Below are positions 44,160 to 52,901 of a stretch of 64,000 nucleotides of DNA, one piece after another; position 1 is the stretch's first letter; each line of letters starts with the position of its first letter. The notes under the pieces are model-generated. The model ran no database searches. It had not been told where the DNA came from and worked only from the letters and a program-made list of their open reading frames with translations. Source of the stretch: an uncultured Clostridia bacterium (GTDB lineage: Bacteria > Bacillota > Clostridia > Christensenellales > Borkfalkiaceae); the NCBI GenBank assembly GCA_944368215.1, contig CALVWX010000006.1:29083-93082 (forward strand), written 5' to 3'. The position numbers and the translations under genes are program-made.

Positions 44160-44194
44160 GGCGCTGTTTGCCTGCGCAGCCGGCAAACAGCGCC
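44160..44194 (+). terminator. Hairpin after the membrane protein gene
   Basis: A 13-bp perfect stem with arms GGCGCTGTTTGCC and GGCAAACAGCGCC and a 9-base loop. There is no T tract, so terminator function is uncertain. Confidence 0.5.
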
Positions 44195-44202
44195 GCATCT
44201 GA

Positions 44203-44248
44203 TAATTATGAATCAAAGCTACAGCTAATTATGAATCAAAGCTACAGC
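44203..44248 (+). repeat. 23-bp perfect tandem duplication across the start codon
   Basis: Copies at 44203-44225 and 44226-44248 begin TAATTATGAATCAAAG and contain an ATG each. The first ATG (44208) reads six codons and stops at the junction TAA; the second (44231) starts the methyltransferase. Confidence 0.9.
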
Positions 44249-44959
44249 GCCCTCGGTAACTGGTTCGAATATTTAAACAAAGACTGCGACTATAAATCAT
44301 GGTCGCAGTATTTAATTAACCGCCTTGCGCAGTTTAACGCGGGTCCGCGCGGTTTAGATATAGGTTGCGGCAACGGCTATTTCACCCGCGCCCTGTATAA
44401 GGCTGGCTACGACGTCTTCGGCATGGATATATCCCCCGCCATGCTCAGCGAGGCAAAGCGCCTCGCCGCGCGTGAGGGGGTGCCCTGTGAATTTTTACTC
44501 GGCGATATAACCAAACTTAAACTGACGGGCAAAGTGGATTTTGCAGTCGCCATAAACGACTGCCTCAATTACGTCCCGCCCGCAAAGCTCAAAAGCGCGT
44601 TCGTCAGGGTATATTCCTGCCTCAACCGCGGCGGAATATTTCATTTCGACGTCTCTTCCGAATACAAAATACGCAACATTCTGGCCGACAACATGTTTGG
44701 CGACGCGGGCGAAGACATCTCGTACATGTGGTTCAACACGCCCGAAGAGGACGGGGTTACAATGGATTTAACCTTTTTCGTCCGCTCCGATGACGGCAGG
44801 TACGACCGCTTTGACGAAACCCACCGCCAGTATGCGCACAAGGAGGGGACAATAATCTCCGCCCTCAAAGAGGCCGGTTTTACTCAGGTCTTCACTCAGG
44901 GGCACCTCGGCATGGACGATAAAACGCAAAGAATCAATTTTACGGCAATAAAATCATGA
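44231..44959 (+). CDS. Class I SAM-dependent methyltransferase
   Basis: 242 residues. SAM motif I is GLDIGCGNGYFTRALYKAGYDVFGMDISPAMLSEA (about 38-73), followed by FLLGDITKL and FAVAINDCLNYV. It starts MNQSYSALGNWFEYLNKDCDY, a beginning typical of a Firmicutes methyltransferase family often found before Hsp33 genes. No Shine-Dalgarno sequence is visible, and the start region is a recent 23-bp duplication. hslO overlaps its stop (ATGA). Confidence 0.88.
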   Translation: MNQSYSALGNWFEYLNKDCDYKSWSQYLINRLAQFNAGPRGLDIGCGNGYFTRALYKAGYDVFGMDISPAMLSEAKRLAAREGVPCEFLLGDITKLKLTGKVDFAVAINDCLNYVPPAKLKSAFVRVYSCLNRGGIFHFDVSSEYKIRNILADNMFGDAGEDISYMWFNTPEEDGVTMDLTFFVRSDDGRYDRFDETHRQYAHKEGTIISALKEAGFTQVFTQGHLGMDDKTQRINFTAIKS

Positions 44960-45786
44960 ACAAACTTTTCAAAGCCCTCGTCTACGACAGGCAGGTCTCG
45001 CTGTCCGTTCTGGATACTACTGACCTCGTCAACAAAGCAATAAAAATACACTCGCTATCGGGCAAATCGGCTGAACTTTTAGGCAACCTTTTAACGGTGT
45101 GCGCCTATATGTCGGGCTGTCTCAAGAGCCCTAAGGGCGCCGTCTCCATAACGGTAAAAAGTCCCGAAGGCTCGGGTTCGGCTTCGGTCTCGGGCGACGT
45201 AGACCTTCACATCCGCGGCTATGTAGACGGTTCGTGCAAACACACCTTCGTCGGCGGCGCGCTGACCGTCATCAAGGACGACGGATTTTACCGTCCCTTC
45301 GTCGGCGCGTGTCAAATTGAAAGCGACGACGTTTCGCGCATAATGTGCGATTATTTTCGTCAGAGCGAACAGATTCCCACCGCCGTGTCTGTCGGCGTAA
45401 AGCTCGCCGAAGACGGTACCTGCACCGCTGCGGGCGGCGTCGTAATGCAGCTTCTGCCCGGTACGTCCGAAGAAAACGTCGCCAAAGCCGAAGAGCGCAT
45501 GCAGGCCTTTACTGACCCCGCGTCGGTAATTGAACAGTACGGCGCAGACGGCGTGATACGCAACTTTTTCGACGGGGATATCGACCAAAAGGGTCTGTAT
45601 CTCCTTCACCCCGACTACATATGCAACTGCTCGCGCAGCAAGATAGAGGGGATAATAGTGCCCCTCGGCAGGGATGAACTGCTGTCCGTCTGCGACGAAC
45701 AGGGCGCAGTTTCGGTGCATTGCCACTACTGCAACACGGATTACACTTTCGATAAGGACGATATATTAAAATTATTCGATAAATGA
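44956..45786 (+). CDS. hslO: Redox-regulated chaperone Hsp33
   Basis: 276 residues. The N-terminal core (LSVLDTTDLVNKAIKIHSLSGKSAELLGNLL) and the C-terminal zinc switch CXC (Cys223, Cys225) plus CXXC (Cys256, Cys259) are complete. Oxidation of these cysteines releases zinc and turns on the holdase that protects unfolded proteins during oxidative stress. It overlaps both neighbours by 4 bases. Confidence 0.95.
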   Translation: MNKLFKALVYDRQVSLSVLDTTDLVNKAIKIHSLSGKSAELLGNLLTVCAYMSGCLKSPKGAVSITVKSPEGSGSASVSGDVDLHIRGYVDGSCKHTFVGGALTVIKDDGFYRPFVGACQIESDDVSRIMCDYFRQSEQIPTAVSVGVKLAEDGTCTAAGGVVMQLLPGTSEENVAKAEERMQAFTDPASVIEQYGADGVIRNFFDGDIDQKGLYLLHPDYICNCSRSKIEGIIVPLGRDELLSVCDEQGAVSVHCHYCNTDYTFDKDDILKLFDK

Positions 45787-47468
45787 ACAACACAAAGACA
45801 TTGGCAATAGACCTCAGCGAGGACAGACTGCTTGCCATTGCGGCGGACTGCATCGATGAGCACAACTATATAGGCGCTCTGCGCATGCTCAACAAAAATG
45901 CCGAGCTCAACGGAAATGCCGAAGATTCTTACATGCTCTACGCCGAAGCTTTCGACGACATGGGCCTGTACGAAAAGTCGATAAACGGCTGGTTCAAGTA
46001 TATCGACTATTCCTACGGCTATCCCGACAGCGATTTTTCCGACGCATACGAAGGCCTCGCCGTCAATTATCTGAACATGGGCGAGGAGGAGCTGGCTGCC
46101 TTTTATTACAACAAACTGCTCGTCGAAACGGCCGCCGAGCTCACGCCCGAAAACAGGCAGGAGATTATAAATAATTTTATAGTCAACCGCAAATCTCCTT
46201 TAAAAATCGCATGGCCGCCCCGCCTCGCCGACTATTCGGGCGAGATGGAAAGGGGCATCAATTACATGCGCTCGGGCGATTACGAAAATGCCGTCGCCGA
46301 GTTCGACAAGGTCGACGAGGGCAACAAAAGCTACCTCGCCGCCCGCAATTACATCGCCATGTGCGACATTATAAGCGACAAATGTGACGAGGCCGAACAG
46401 GAATGCATCGCCGTACTCAAAAAATATCCGAACGACGTTCAGGCGCTCACAACGCTCGCCGCCGTCAAAAACCAGCAAAAAAACAGCCGGGAAAGCCGCG
46501 CGCTCGCGCAAAAGCTTCTGTCCGTCGGCGCAACTTCCACCGACGATTTATATAAAATTGCCACCGTCTGCTGCGAAAACGGCATGCATGAGGACGCCTA
46601 CAATCTGTTCTGCAAAATAGAGGAAGAGCTCTGCTACGACAACTCCGTGCTCTATTTCAAGGCGGTGTCGGCCTACAACAGCGGCCACAAGCGCGAAAGT
46701 CTGGACGCGTTCGACAGGCTCCAGACCATCTATTCGGACGCCGTCACGGCCAAATACTACTCCGATTTAGTGCGCTCCCACCTCGCCGAAGGGGACGAAG
46801 ATTACAAAGAGAACCCCCTTTCATACTTTTACCGCCTTCCGCAGGAGGAGAGGGAGAGCAACGTCGAAATTCTTTCCGCCTTCGTGCGCCTCAAGGACAA
46901 GCACGCAAAGTCCATATCGGAGGAGATAGACATAACCGACTGCATACGCTGGTGCTTCGACGAAGGGGGAGACCACGGCTCGCTCGAACTCAAAATGCTC
47001 GGCGCGGCCTGCGCCGTCAAGGCGGCCTATTGCGACGATTTGCTGCGCGACATTCTCCTCGACGCCTTCCAGCCCGATGCGCTCAAAATGCAGACCATCG
47101 GCTTTATCGCCGAGCGCAACCAAAGCTGTACCTACGGCGTTGTCGTCTGCCACGTCTACCGCAAAATAGAGCTCCCCGCTCTCGTCGTCGGCAGGAACAA
47201 AAAAAAGGTGTTCGTCAAGGCATATGCCATGGCCTGCGCGCGTTTTGCGCTCATCGACCCCGCATATGTGTTTGCCCTCAATGCCGCGGCCGTCAAGCTC
47301 TATTCCGAGCTTTCCGAAAATAAAAAACTGGCCGACGCCAAAAACGCTCCCGCGCTCGCCGCGGCAATATACGCCCGCAGCGGCATACACGACGGCGAAG
47401 TTTCCGCCGAAGAAGCCTGCGCGTTTTTCAGCGCGGACGTAAACAAATATAACTTTATAATGTCTTAA
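45783..47468 (+). CDS. Tetratricopeptide-repeat protein
   Basis: 561 residues, all helical, without signal peptide. TPR-like units are visible through the first 350 residues (for example RLLAIAADCIDEHNYIGALRMLNKNAEL, NYMRSGDYENAVAEFDKVDEGNKSYLAARNYIAM and DEAEQECIAVLKKYPNDVQALTTLAAV). The last 200 residues are also helical but less regular. Such proteins scaffold other proteins; no partner is evident. It starts inside the hslO stop (ATGA). Confidence 0.8.
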   Translation: MNNTKTLAIDLSEDRLLAIAADCIDEHNYIGALRMLNKNAELNGNAEDSYMLYAEAFDDMGLYEKSINGWFKYIDYSYGYPDSDFSDAYEGLAVNYLNMGEEELAAFYYNKLLVETAAELTPENRQEIINNFIVNRKSPLKIAWPPRLADYSGEMERGINYMRSGDYENAVAEFDKVDEGNKSYLAARNYIAMCDIISDKCDEAEQECIAVLKKYPNDVQALTTLAAVKNQQKNSRESRALAQKLLSVGATSTDDLYKIATVCCENGMHEDAYNLFCKIEEELCYDNSVLYFKAVSAYNSGHKRESLDAFDRLQTIYSDAVTAKYYSDLVRSHLAEGDEDYKENPLSYFYRLPQEERESNVEILSAFVRLKDKHAKSISEEIDITDCIRWCFDEGGDHGSLELKMLGAACAVKAAYCDDLLRDILLDAFQPDALKMQTIGFIAERNQSCTYGVVVCHVYRKIELPALVVGRNKKKVFVKAYAMACARFALIDPAYVFALNAAAVKLYSELSENKKLADAKNAPALAAAIYARSGIHDGEVSAEEACAFFSADVNKYNFIMS

Positions 47469-47505
47469 CGCTTTAAAAAAGGCGCATTACATTAAGGTGA
47501 ACTGT

Positions 47506-48330
47506 ATGAAACTTTACGATTTCGACGGCATGTTCGAAGAAAAACTTGCCGACTACATCAAGCGCAATCCGCGCGGCTATACCGAAAAACAGTGGGAGGA
47601 CGTAATCCCCGTCATGTACGCCAAATTCGGCGACACGCAAATTAAGTCCATAGGCAAATCGCCCAATCAGTTTTACGCCGAACAGAGCGATGAAGAGCTT
47701 CTCTCTTCCCTCGTCGCCCACCTCAAAAAGGGCGTGCCCGTATCGGAATACCTCTGCAACGCCATCGAAAGCCGCAACATGGAGGAGCTGTTGATTCCCC
47801 TCCTCGACGGCTCCGAGGACGAAGTTTCCTACGCCCTCAATTTAATCGGCGCTTCAAAAAAGGCCCTGCCCGTCTACATGCGCCTGCTCGTCACTTCCGA
47901 AAGCGAGGACGTGCGCAACACCTGCGTGGATTACGTAAAGGAATTTGCCGACGAAGTAAAGGAGGAGGCCCTTTCAAACTACGCAAAGGGCATTCAGCCC
48001 GAATACATGCTCGAAATTTTGTCGCGCTGCACTGCCCGCGACGACAGAGTGTTCGACCTTTTAATCAAGGCCTTCCGCACCGCGGACGACAACCTCCCCA
48101 TGCGCGCCAGTTACCTCGCCGCATACGGCGACGAGCGCGCTCTGCCCTATTTAACGGATAAAATAGAGGATACGGACATATCTTACGTCGACTTTCAGGA
48201 GCTCAAATTCGCCATCGAAGCCCTCGGCGGAACGTACGATAAGGAGCGCGATTTCTCCTCCGACCCTTACTACGACCTGATAAAATCGCACGGTGCAATG
48301 AATATCGATATCTTCAAGGACCTCAAATAA
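47506..48330 (+). CDS. HEAT-like helical repeat protein
   Basis: 274 residues. It begins KLYDFDGMFEEKLADYIKRNPRGYTEKQWEDVIPVMYAKFGDT, followed by helical pairs resembling HEAT repeats (MEELLIPLLDGSEDEVSYALNLIGASKKALPVYMRLL and MRASYLAAYGDERALPYLTDKIED). The ATG at 47506 is preferred over a GTG three codons upstream because AAGGTGA precedes it by 5-6 bases. It follows the TPR gene closely and may work with it (inference). Confidence 0.75.
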   Translation: MKLYDFDGMFEEKLADYIKRNPRGYTEKQWEDVIPVMYAKFGDTQIKSIGKSPNQFYAEQSDEELLSSLVAHLKKGVPVSEYLCNAIESRNMEELLIPLLDGSEDEVSYALNLIGASKKALPVYMRLLVTSESEDVRNTCVDYVKEFADEVKEEALSNYAKGIQPEYMLEILSRCTARDDRVFDLLIKAFRTADDNLPMRASYLAAYGDERALPYLTDKIEDTDISYVDFQELKFAIEALGGTYDKERDFSSDPYYDLIKSHGAMNIDIFKDLK

Positions 48331-48406
48331 ATTTACATAATTGTGCCCGCAATGCAGAATAAATCTCCCCGCAACCGTCAATAACTGTTGCGAGGAGGTA
48401 TTTTTT

Positions 48407-48595
48407 ATGACTGAAATAACCGCAAAGGAACTCAACATGATAAGCGACGCCCTCATGTATGAAGGGTTGATATGCAAAAAGGCCCGCATGTACTCGCGCA
48501 CGCTGACCGACGTAGACCTCGCGGGCTGCATAGAGCAGATCGCCGACGAGCACGAAGCGAGGTATGCCTCGCTTTTAAAGCTGATCGGCGGTTAA
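48407..48595 (+). CDS. Small spore-coat-associated protein (CotF-partner type)
   Basis: 62 residues, one helical hairpin: TAKELNMISDALMYEGLICKKARMYSRTLTDVDLAGCIEQIADEHEARYASLLKLI. This is the ferritin-like short protein often encoded just before CotF genes in spore-forming Clostridia. AGGAGG lies 9 bases before the ATG, and the cotF gene starts 55 bases later. Confidence 0.75.
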   Translation: MTEITAKELNMISDALMYEGLICKKARMYSRTLTDVDLAGCIEQIADEHEARYASLLKLIGG

Positions 48596-48650
48596 AGCCC
48601 GCGCGCATTGCGCCGCGCCCGCCATCGTCATTTATTTAAAGGAGAATATC

Positions 48651-48944
48651 ATGAAGACATCCAAATCAGAAACCCAGCTCAACGAAAAAGACGCCCTGCA
48701 GGACATGATCTCCGCCGAAAAGCAGCTCATGTCGCTGTACGCCACCGCGCTGTTCGAGGGCAGCTCAAAGTCTGTCCGCAAGGAATTCGCGGCCAATTTA
48801 AACGCCGTCGCAAACTCGCAGTACGATTTGTTCACCCAGATGGGTGCGCGCGGCTACTACGTGCCCGCCCCCGCGACAAAGCAGCTCATCGACCAGACAA
48901 ACGATAAGTTCAAAAAGGAAATGAAAAACCTCAAGGCCCAGTAA
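48651..48944 (+). CDS. Spore coat protein, CotF family
   Basis: 97 residues matching the CotF coat domain: NEKDALQDMISAEKQLMSLYATALFEGSS, then VRKEFAANLNAVANSQYDLFTQMGARGYYVPAPA with the characteristic MxxRGYY. It has AGGAG before its ATG and is followed by a strong terminator. It indicates that the organism can sporulate. Confidence 0.9.
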   Translation: MKTSKSETQLNEKDALQDMISAEKQLMSLYATALFEGSSKSVRKEFAANLNAVANSQYDLFTQMGARGYYVPAPATKQLIDQTNDKFKKEMKNLKAQ

Positions 48945-48975
48945 TCGGGCCATATCCCCGCACCAATGCAATTTT

Positions 48976-49012
48976 AAGGGCGCCCGCGCAAAATGCGCGG
49001 GCGCCCCTTTTA
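48976..49012 (+). terminator. Intrinsic terminator of the coat protein genes
   Basis: Arms AGGGCGCCCGCGCA and TGCGCGGGCGCCCCT followed by TTTATG. Confidence 0.85.
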
Positions 49013-49037
49013 TGCATATATTTTGTCGCGCCGCCTT

Positions 49038-49703
49038 TTACAGCTGCCAGTCAATCGCGCCCCTGCCGTGCGCTTCAAGGTATGCGTTGGTTTTTGAAAA
49101 GAACCTACACCCGAAGAACCCGTTATAGGCCGAAAGGGGGGAAGGGTGCGCGCATTGCAGAATAAGGTGCTTTCTCTGGTCAATCAGCGATACCTTGTTG
49201 CGCGCGTTGCGCCCCCAGAGTATGAATACAACGTTTTCGCATCTGGCCGAAACGGTTTTTATCACGCCGTCGGTAAACCATGCCCAGCCGCAGTTTGCGT
49301 GGCTGTTTGCGGCATGCTCGCGCACGGTAAGCGTTGTGTTTAAAAGCAGAACGCCCTCTTTCGCCCACTTGGTCAGGTCTCCGCAGTTTGGTTCTGTTAT
49401 GCCCAGATCGTCCTTAATCTCTTTGAAAATGTTTTTAAGCGACGGCGGCAGTTCTACCCCGGGCTTTACTGAAAAGCACAGCCCGTGCGCCTGACCGGGT
49501 TCGTGGTAGGGGTCCTGCCCCAGTATCACGGCCTTCACCTTGTCTATCGGCGTAAAGCGGAAGCAGTTGTAAAGGTCGTACATGTCGGGGTAAATTACGT
49601 GCGTGGAATATTCCTTTTTAAGGAACTCGCGTATTTTTAAATATCTTTCGTCCGAGAACAGCGGCGCAAGCGCCTCGTCCCAGCCTCCTCCCAAAGGTAT
49701 CAT
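49038..49703 (-). CDS. ung: Uracil-DNA glycosylase
   Basis: 221 residues. The water-activating motif VILGQDPYHEPGQAHGLCFSV, the WFTDGVIKTVSARCENVVFILWG strand and the HPSPLSAYNGFFGCRFF motif of family-1 UDG are all present. It removes uracil from DNA. The ATG overlaps the luxS stop (ATGA). Confidence 0.96.
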   Translation of the reverse strand: MIPLGGGWDEALAPLFSDERYLKIREFLKKEYSTHVIYPDMYDLYNCFRFTPIDKVKAVILGQDPYHEPGQAHGLCFSVKPGVELPPSLKNIFKEIKDDLGITEPNCGDLTKWAKEGVLLLNTTLTVREHAANSHANCGWAWFTDGVIKTVSARCENVVFILWGRNARNKVSLIDQRKHLILQCAHPSPLSAYNGFFGCRFFSKTNAYLEAHGRGAIDWQL

Positions 49704-50128
49704 AAGCTTTCAAGTATTTTAAGATAGTCGGCAATCTCTCTCTTGCCGTCTTCAAGGTCGTGTTCAAGGTAGTTTCCGCATTCTTCGCGGCGGCTCCCGG
49801 GCACTTTGTCAAGTTTCAGCGCCTGCCTGCAGCACTCTTTCAGAAGGGAAATAACTTCGCCTTCGTCCATGTTTACGGTTAAAAGGTAAAAACCCGTGCG
49901 GCAGCCCATGGGGCCGAAGTAAATTATGTCGTCCCTGCGCGCCGAATTTCTCAGGGTCGTCGCCAGCAGGTGCTCAACGGTGTGCAGAGCCTTGGGCGAT
50001 ATGTAATCGCCCGCGTTTGGCTTTTTGCACCGCAAATCCCACGTCGTTACGCCGTGCATCACCGTGCCTTTGTGCAGTCCCGCTGTCAACTCATCGTGAT
50101 TTTTGCAGAATGAAGGTATTTTATCCAT
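49700..50128 (-). CDS. luxS: S-ribosylhomocysteine lyase
   Basis: 142 residues. The metal site is HTVEH (His49, His53) plus Cys in REECGNY; the catalytic Cys lies in GPMGCRTGFYL. It splits S-ribosylhomocysteine into homocysteine and the AI-2 precursor. It overlaps the upstream mtnN gene by 8 bases; together they recycle S-adenosylhomocysteine. Confidence 0.96.
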   Translation of the reverse strand: MDKIPSFCKNHDELTAGLHKGTVMHGVTTWDLRCKKPNAGDYISPKALHTVEHLLATTLRNSARRDDIIYFGPMGCRTGFYLLTVNMDEGEVISLLKECCRQALKLDKVPGSRREECGNYLEHDLEDGKREIADYLKILESL

Positions 50129-50783
50129 TGTTTACCTCTTCAAATATGGCGGGCATCTCTTCTTTAAGTTTTTCAAGGCAAAGCGCAAGGTTGTGCTTGT
50201 ACTGTTCGGTGGTAGAACCGCTGCCCGCAAGGTCGGATATGGCCTTGAATGAATACAGTTCAACGCCCGCGTGCGAGCAGACCTGCGCAATCGCGCCGCA
50301 CTCCATGTCGCGTATGTCCGCGTCCAGCTCTTCGGTCAGCAGCTTATAATCGTCAACGCTGTCGTTGAACCTGTCCCCCGTGCCCAGTTTTTTGAGGGGA
50401 TAGAGGGATACGGTGTTGAGCGGAATGTAGGGCTCGTCAAACTCGTTCAGAGTGCCAATCTTTGTGCCGTTGAGCTGAACGAGGTCAAAGTCGTATTGAA
50501 CCGCAGCGGATATGCCGTAAATTTTCCCCACGTCCATTCCGCCGTTCAGGCCGCCCGCAACGCCGATATTGATTATTCTGTCCGCGCTCAGCGCGTCTAT
50601 GGCATATTGCGCGCCGCACGCGGCGTTTACCTTGCCCACGTTTGTAACTATTACTGCGGTGTCGCGCCCGCACAGCCTGCCTTTATATACATTTTTGCCG
50701 CAGGCCGTAACGCTTTTAACGTCCGTCATGTTTGCGAGCACGCTCCCGGCCTCGCTCGCCATTGCAATCACAAATACTGTCAT
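50121..50783 (-). CDS. mtnN: 5'-methylthioadenosine/S-adenosylhomocysteine nucleosidase
   Basis: 220 residues. The start VFVIAMASEAGSVL carries the conserved Glu; VTNVGKVNAACGAQYAID, NIGVAGGLN, DMECGAIAQVC and the catalytic Asp in AISDLAGSG complete the MTAN pattern. It removes adenine from S-adenosylhomocysteine to give the LuxS substrate. It is first in the mtnN-luxS-ung operon. Confidence 0.93.
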   Translation of the reverse strand: MTVFVIAMASEAGSVLANMTDVKSVTACGKNVYKGRLCGRDTAVIVTNVGKVNAACGAQYAIDALSADRIINIGVAGGLNGGMDVGKIYGISAAVQYDFDLVQLNGTKIGTLNEFDEPYIPLNTVSLYPLKKLGTGDRFNDSVDDYKLLTEELDADIRDMECGAIAQVCSHAGVELYSFKAISDLAGSGSTTEQYKHNLALCLEKLKEEMPAIFEEVNNG

Positions 50784-50820
50784 ACAAAAATTATACCAAA
50801 ATCCTTTATTTAAATCAATA

Positions 50821-50847
50821 AAAAAAGCGGAAAATCTTTCCGCTTTT
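50821..50847 (-). terminator. Intrinsic terminator of the pfkB-phosphopantetheinyl transferase operon
   Basis: Arms AAAAGCGGAAA and TTTCCGCTTTT; on the minus strand it is followed by TTTTTTATTG. It overlaps the stop codon of the transferase gene. Confidence 0.8.
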
Positions 50848-51352
50848 AAATGTGTATTATTTCAATGTCCCCGTCGCCGCACACGCAGGCGACGCCGCCT
50901 TCAAAGGCAATGTGCACAACTGCGCAGTCCTGCCTGCGCCCGTCCATAAAAATTGCTCCGTCGGCATATTCCAGCCTCTTTAAATGGGTGGCGAGGGAAA
51001 GGGCATTCATCTTGATAAACGCCTCTTTCGCCGTCCAGTTTTCAATAAACCCGCGCTCGTCCGCAATAGCGCTCCGCTCTTTCGGGAAAAATCTTTTTAT
51101 GACGGCCGCGCGTTCCCTGCCCTTTAAAAGTTCAAGGTCGCAGCCCACTTTCTTGTCGCTCACGGCAATGGCGGCAAGGGTGCCGCTGTGGCTTATGCTG
51201 AAGTCGTACACCCCGCAATATGCCCCCGTGAGTGCAGGTTTCGGGTGCGAAAAGTCAATTTCTATCGTGCGGCGGCAGGCAAATTTCCGGTCCAGAATTT
51301 CGGCAACCTTCCGGTAAAGGTTAATGTTTTCCGTCAGGCAGAAAAAGGTCAT
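50846..51352 (-). CDS. 4'-phosphopantetheinyl transferase (Sfp/AcpT superfamily)
   Basis: 168 residues, short for Sfp types (about 220). The magnesium and CoA site is clear: FSISHSGTLAAIAVSDKKVGCDLELLKG, then FIENWTAKEAFIKMN. It transfers the phosphopantetheine arm of CoA to a carrier protein. No carrier-protein or polyketide/peptide synthase gene is in the window. It overlaps the pfkB gene (ATGA). Confidence 0.88.
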   Translation of the reverse strand: MTFFCLTENINLYRKVAEILDRKFACRRTIEIDFSHPKPALTGAYCGVYDFSISHSGTLAAIAVSDKKVGCDLELLKGRERAAVIKRFFPKERSAIADERGFIENWTAKEAFIKMNALSLATHLKRLEYADGAIFMDGRRQDCAVVHIAFEGGVACVCGDGDIEIIHI

Positions 51353-52260
51353 AACATCAGGCTTTCAACGTATTCAATCTGCTCGCGCGTCGGCAAAGTT
51401 TCCGTAAAGGCGCATGCGCTGCCGGCGGCCGTCGCAAAGTTCAGTGCCTTGAAATAGTTGCCGGTGTTTATATATTCGTGGATGAATCCGGCAACCATCG
51501 TGTCGCCCGCGCCCACCGAATTGACCAGTTGCCCGCGCGCCGCGCGCACGTACATCGACTGGTCGGTCTCGGTCACCATTACGGCGCCGTCCGCACCCAT
51601 CGAAACTATAACGTTCCTCGCCCCAAGTTTTTGCAGCTGCGCGGCGCATTCGGTTATCTTTCTTATGTCAAGGGTGTGCGGAATGCCGAACACCTCGCAC
51701 AGTTCAAATATGTTCGGCTTTATCAGAAAGGGCTTGTGCCTTAAACTTTCGGTCAGCAGTCCGTCGCTCGCGTCAACCACTATGTTTACGCCCTTCGGCG
51801 GCTTAAGCTCGTCCAAAAAGTCCGAATAGGCAGTCTTTGGCAGGGAGGAGGGCACGCTGCCGCTCAAAATTATCCAGTCCCCGCCGTGAAGATTCTTCTT
51901 TAACTTTCTTATCAGCGCGGAAACGTCCGACGGGCGGACAAAAGCGCCCTCGCCGTTTATGTCGGTTTCGGCCACGCTCTTAATTTTTACGTTTATGCGC
52001 GTCTGGCCTTCAACTTCTATAAACTGGTTTTTAAGGCCGCGCTCGTTTATCTCCGCAAGTATTGCTTTGCCGGTAAAACCCGCAACAAAGCCCATGGCCA
52101 TGGTGTCGTTGCCAAGCTCTTTAAGGGCAAGGCTTACGTTTATGCCTTTTCCGCCGGGAATAAGCTTTTCCCCCGCGGCGCGGTTAACCGCGCCCCGCTT
52201 TATGTTATTTACTTTTAAATAATAATCGAGCGAAGGATTAAAAGTAATGGTGTAAAGCAT
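51349..52260 (-). CDS. 1-phosphofructokinase family kinase (FruK/LacC, PfkB type)
   Basis: 303 residues. It starts LYTITFNPSLDYYLKVNNIKRGAVNRA; the first PfkB signature is GGKGINVSLALKELGNDTMAMGFVAGFTG, and the second, with catalytic Asp, is NSVGAGDTMVAGFIHEY. It phosphorylates fructose 1-phosphate or tagatose 6-phosphate. No PTS genes are adjacent, so the sugar is uncertain. No clear Shine-Dalgarno site precedes the ATG. Confidence 0.9.
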   Translation of the reverse strand: MLYTITFNPSLDYYLKVNNIKRGAVNRAAGEKLIPGGKGINVSLALKELGNDTMAMGFVAGFTGKAILAEINERGLKNQFIEVEGQTRINVKIKSVAETDINGEGAFVRPSDVSALIRKLKKNLHGGDWIILSGSVPSSLPKTAYSDFLDELKPPKGVNIVVDASDGLLTESLRHKPFLIKPNIFELCEVFGIPHTLDIRKITECAAQLQKLGARNVIVSMGADGAVMVTETDQSMYVRAARGQLVNSVGAGDTMVAGFIHEYINTGNYFKALNFATAAGSACAFTETLPTREQIEYVESLML

Positions 52261-52295
52261 GGCGATAAGAATAAAAGTAAAATATTATCTTTTAT

Positions 52296-52324
52296 AATTT
52301 AACCTATTTAAAGTAAAAAGTCAA
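52296..52324 (-). promoter_or_regulatory. Probable promoter of the pfkB operon
   Basis: On the minus strand: TTGACT (52324-52319), a 17-base spacer and TAAATT (52301-52296). Confidence 0.55.
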
Positions 52325-52439
52325 CTGCAATTATTTATATAAATTCAAAAGTATAATCATGTTATTTTGTTGCACATAAAAAATCGCGGGGCACAAAAAT
52401 ATTTTTGCAAAAAACTGCATTAAAAATCAAAAAAAATAC

Positions 52440-52468
52440 TTGACAAATAATTCCGCATATATTATTAT
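52440..52468 (+). promoter_or_regulatory. Promoter of the tRNA cluster
   Basis: TTGACA (52440-52445), a 17-base spacer and TATTAT (52463-52468), 34 bases before the first tRNA. Confidence 0.8.
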
Positions 52469-52502
52469 ATACAAGCGTTGTGGCGCGGAACACGCGTCTG
52501 AC

Positions 52503-52579
52503 GGGCCTTTAGCTCAGTTGGTTAGAGCAGTCGGCTCATAACCGATCGGTCCGCGGTTCGAGTCCGTGAAGGCCCACCA
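52503..52579 (+). tRNA. tRNA with CAU anticodon, probably tRNA-Ile2 (lysidine type)
   Basis: 77 bases with encoded CCA. The acceptor GGGCCTT pairs with AAGGCCC, the D arm is AGCTCAGTTGGTTAGAGCA, and the anticodon loop is CTCATAA. The loop context and body resemble the Bacillus and E. coli AUA-reading tRNA-Ile(CAU), modified by TilS, more than elongator tRNA-Met. Confidence 0.85.
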
Positions 52580-52586
52580 TAAAAAT

Positions 52587-52663
52587 GGCCCAATAGCTCA
52601 GTTGGTTAGAGCGCCAGCCTGTCACGCTGGAGGTCGACGGTTCGAGCCCGTTTTGGGTCGCCA
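52587..52663 (+). tRNA. tRNA-Asp (GTC)
   Basis: 77 bases with encoded CCA. The acceptor GGCCCAA pairs with TTGGGTC (one G-U pair); the anticodon loop is CTGTCAC and the discriminator base G. Confidence 0.95.
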
Positions 52664-52707
52664 CACTAATTTTTAAGCGCCTTAAAAAAGGCGCTTAAAA
52701 TAAAAAT

Positions 52708-52783
52708 GCCTTGGTAGCTCAGTCGGTAGAGCGGTGGACTGAAAATCCATATGTCGGCGGTTCGATTCCACCCCAAGGCACCA
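52708..52783 (+). tRNA. tRNA-Phe (GAA)
   Basis: 76 bases with encoded CCA. The acceptor GCCTTGG pairs with CCAAGGC; the anticodon loop is CTGAAAA. Confidence 0.95.
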
Positions 52784-52800
52784 CACAAAATCTGTCTTTT

Positions 52801-52876
52801 GCTGGTGTAGCTCAATTGGCAGAGCAGCTGATTTGTAATCAGCAGGTTGCGGGTTCGATTCCAGTCACCAGCTCCA
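52801..52876 (+). tRNA. tRNA-Thr (TGT)
   Basis: 76 bases with encoded CCA. The acceptor GCTGGTG pairs with CACCAGC; the anticodon loop is TTTGTAA. Confidence 0.95.
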
Positions 52877-52901
52877 CAACACCATATTAAAAGGCAAACA
52901 T

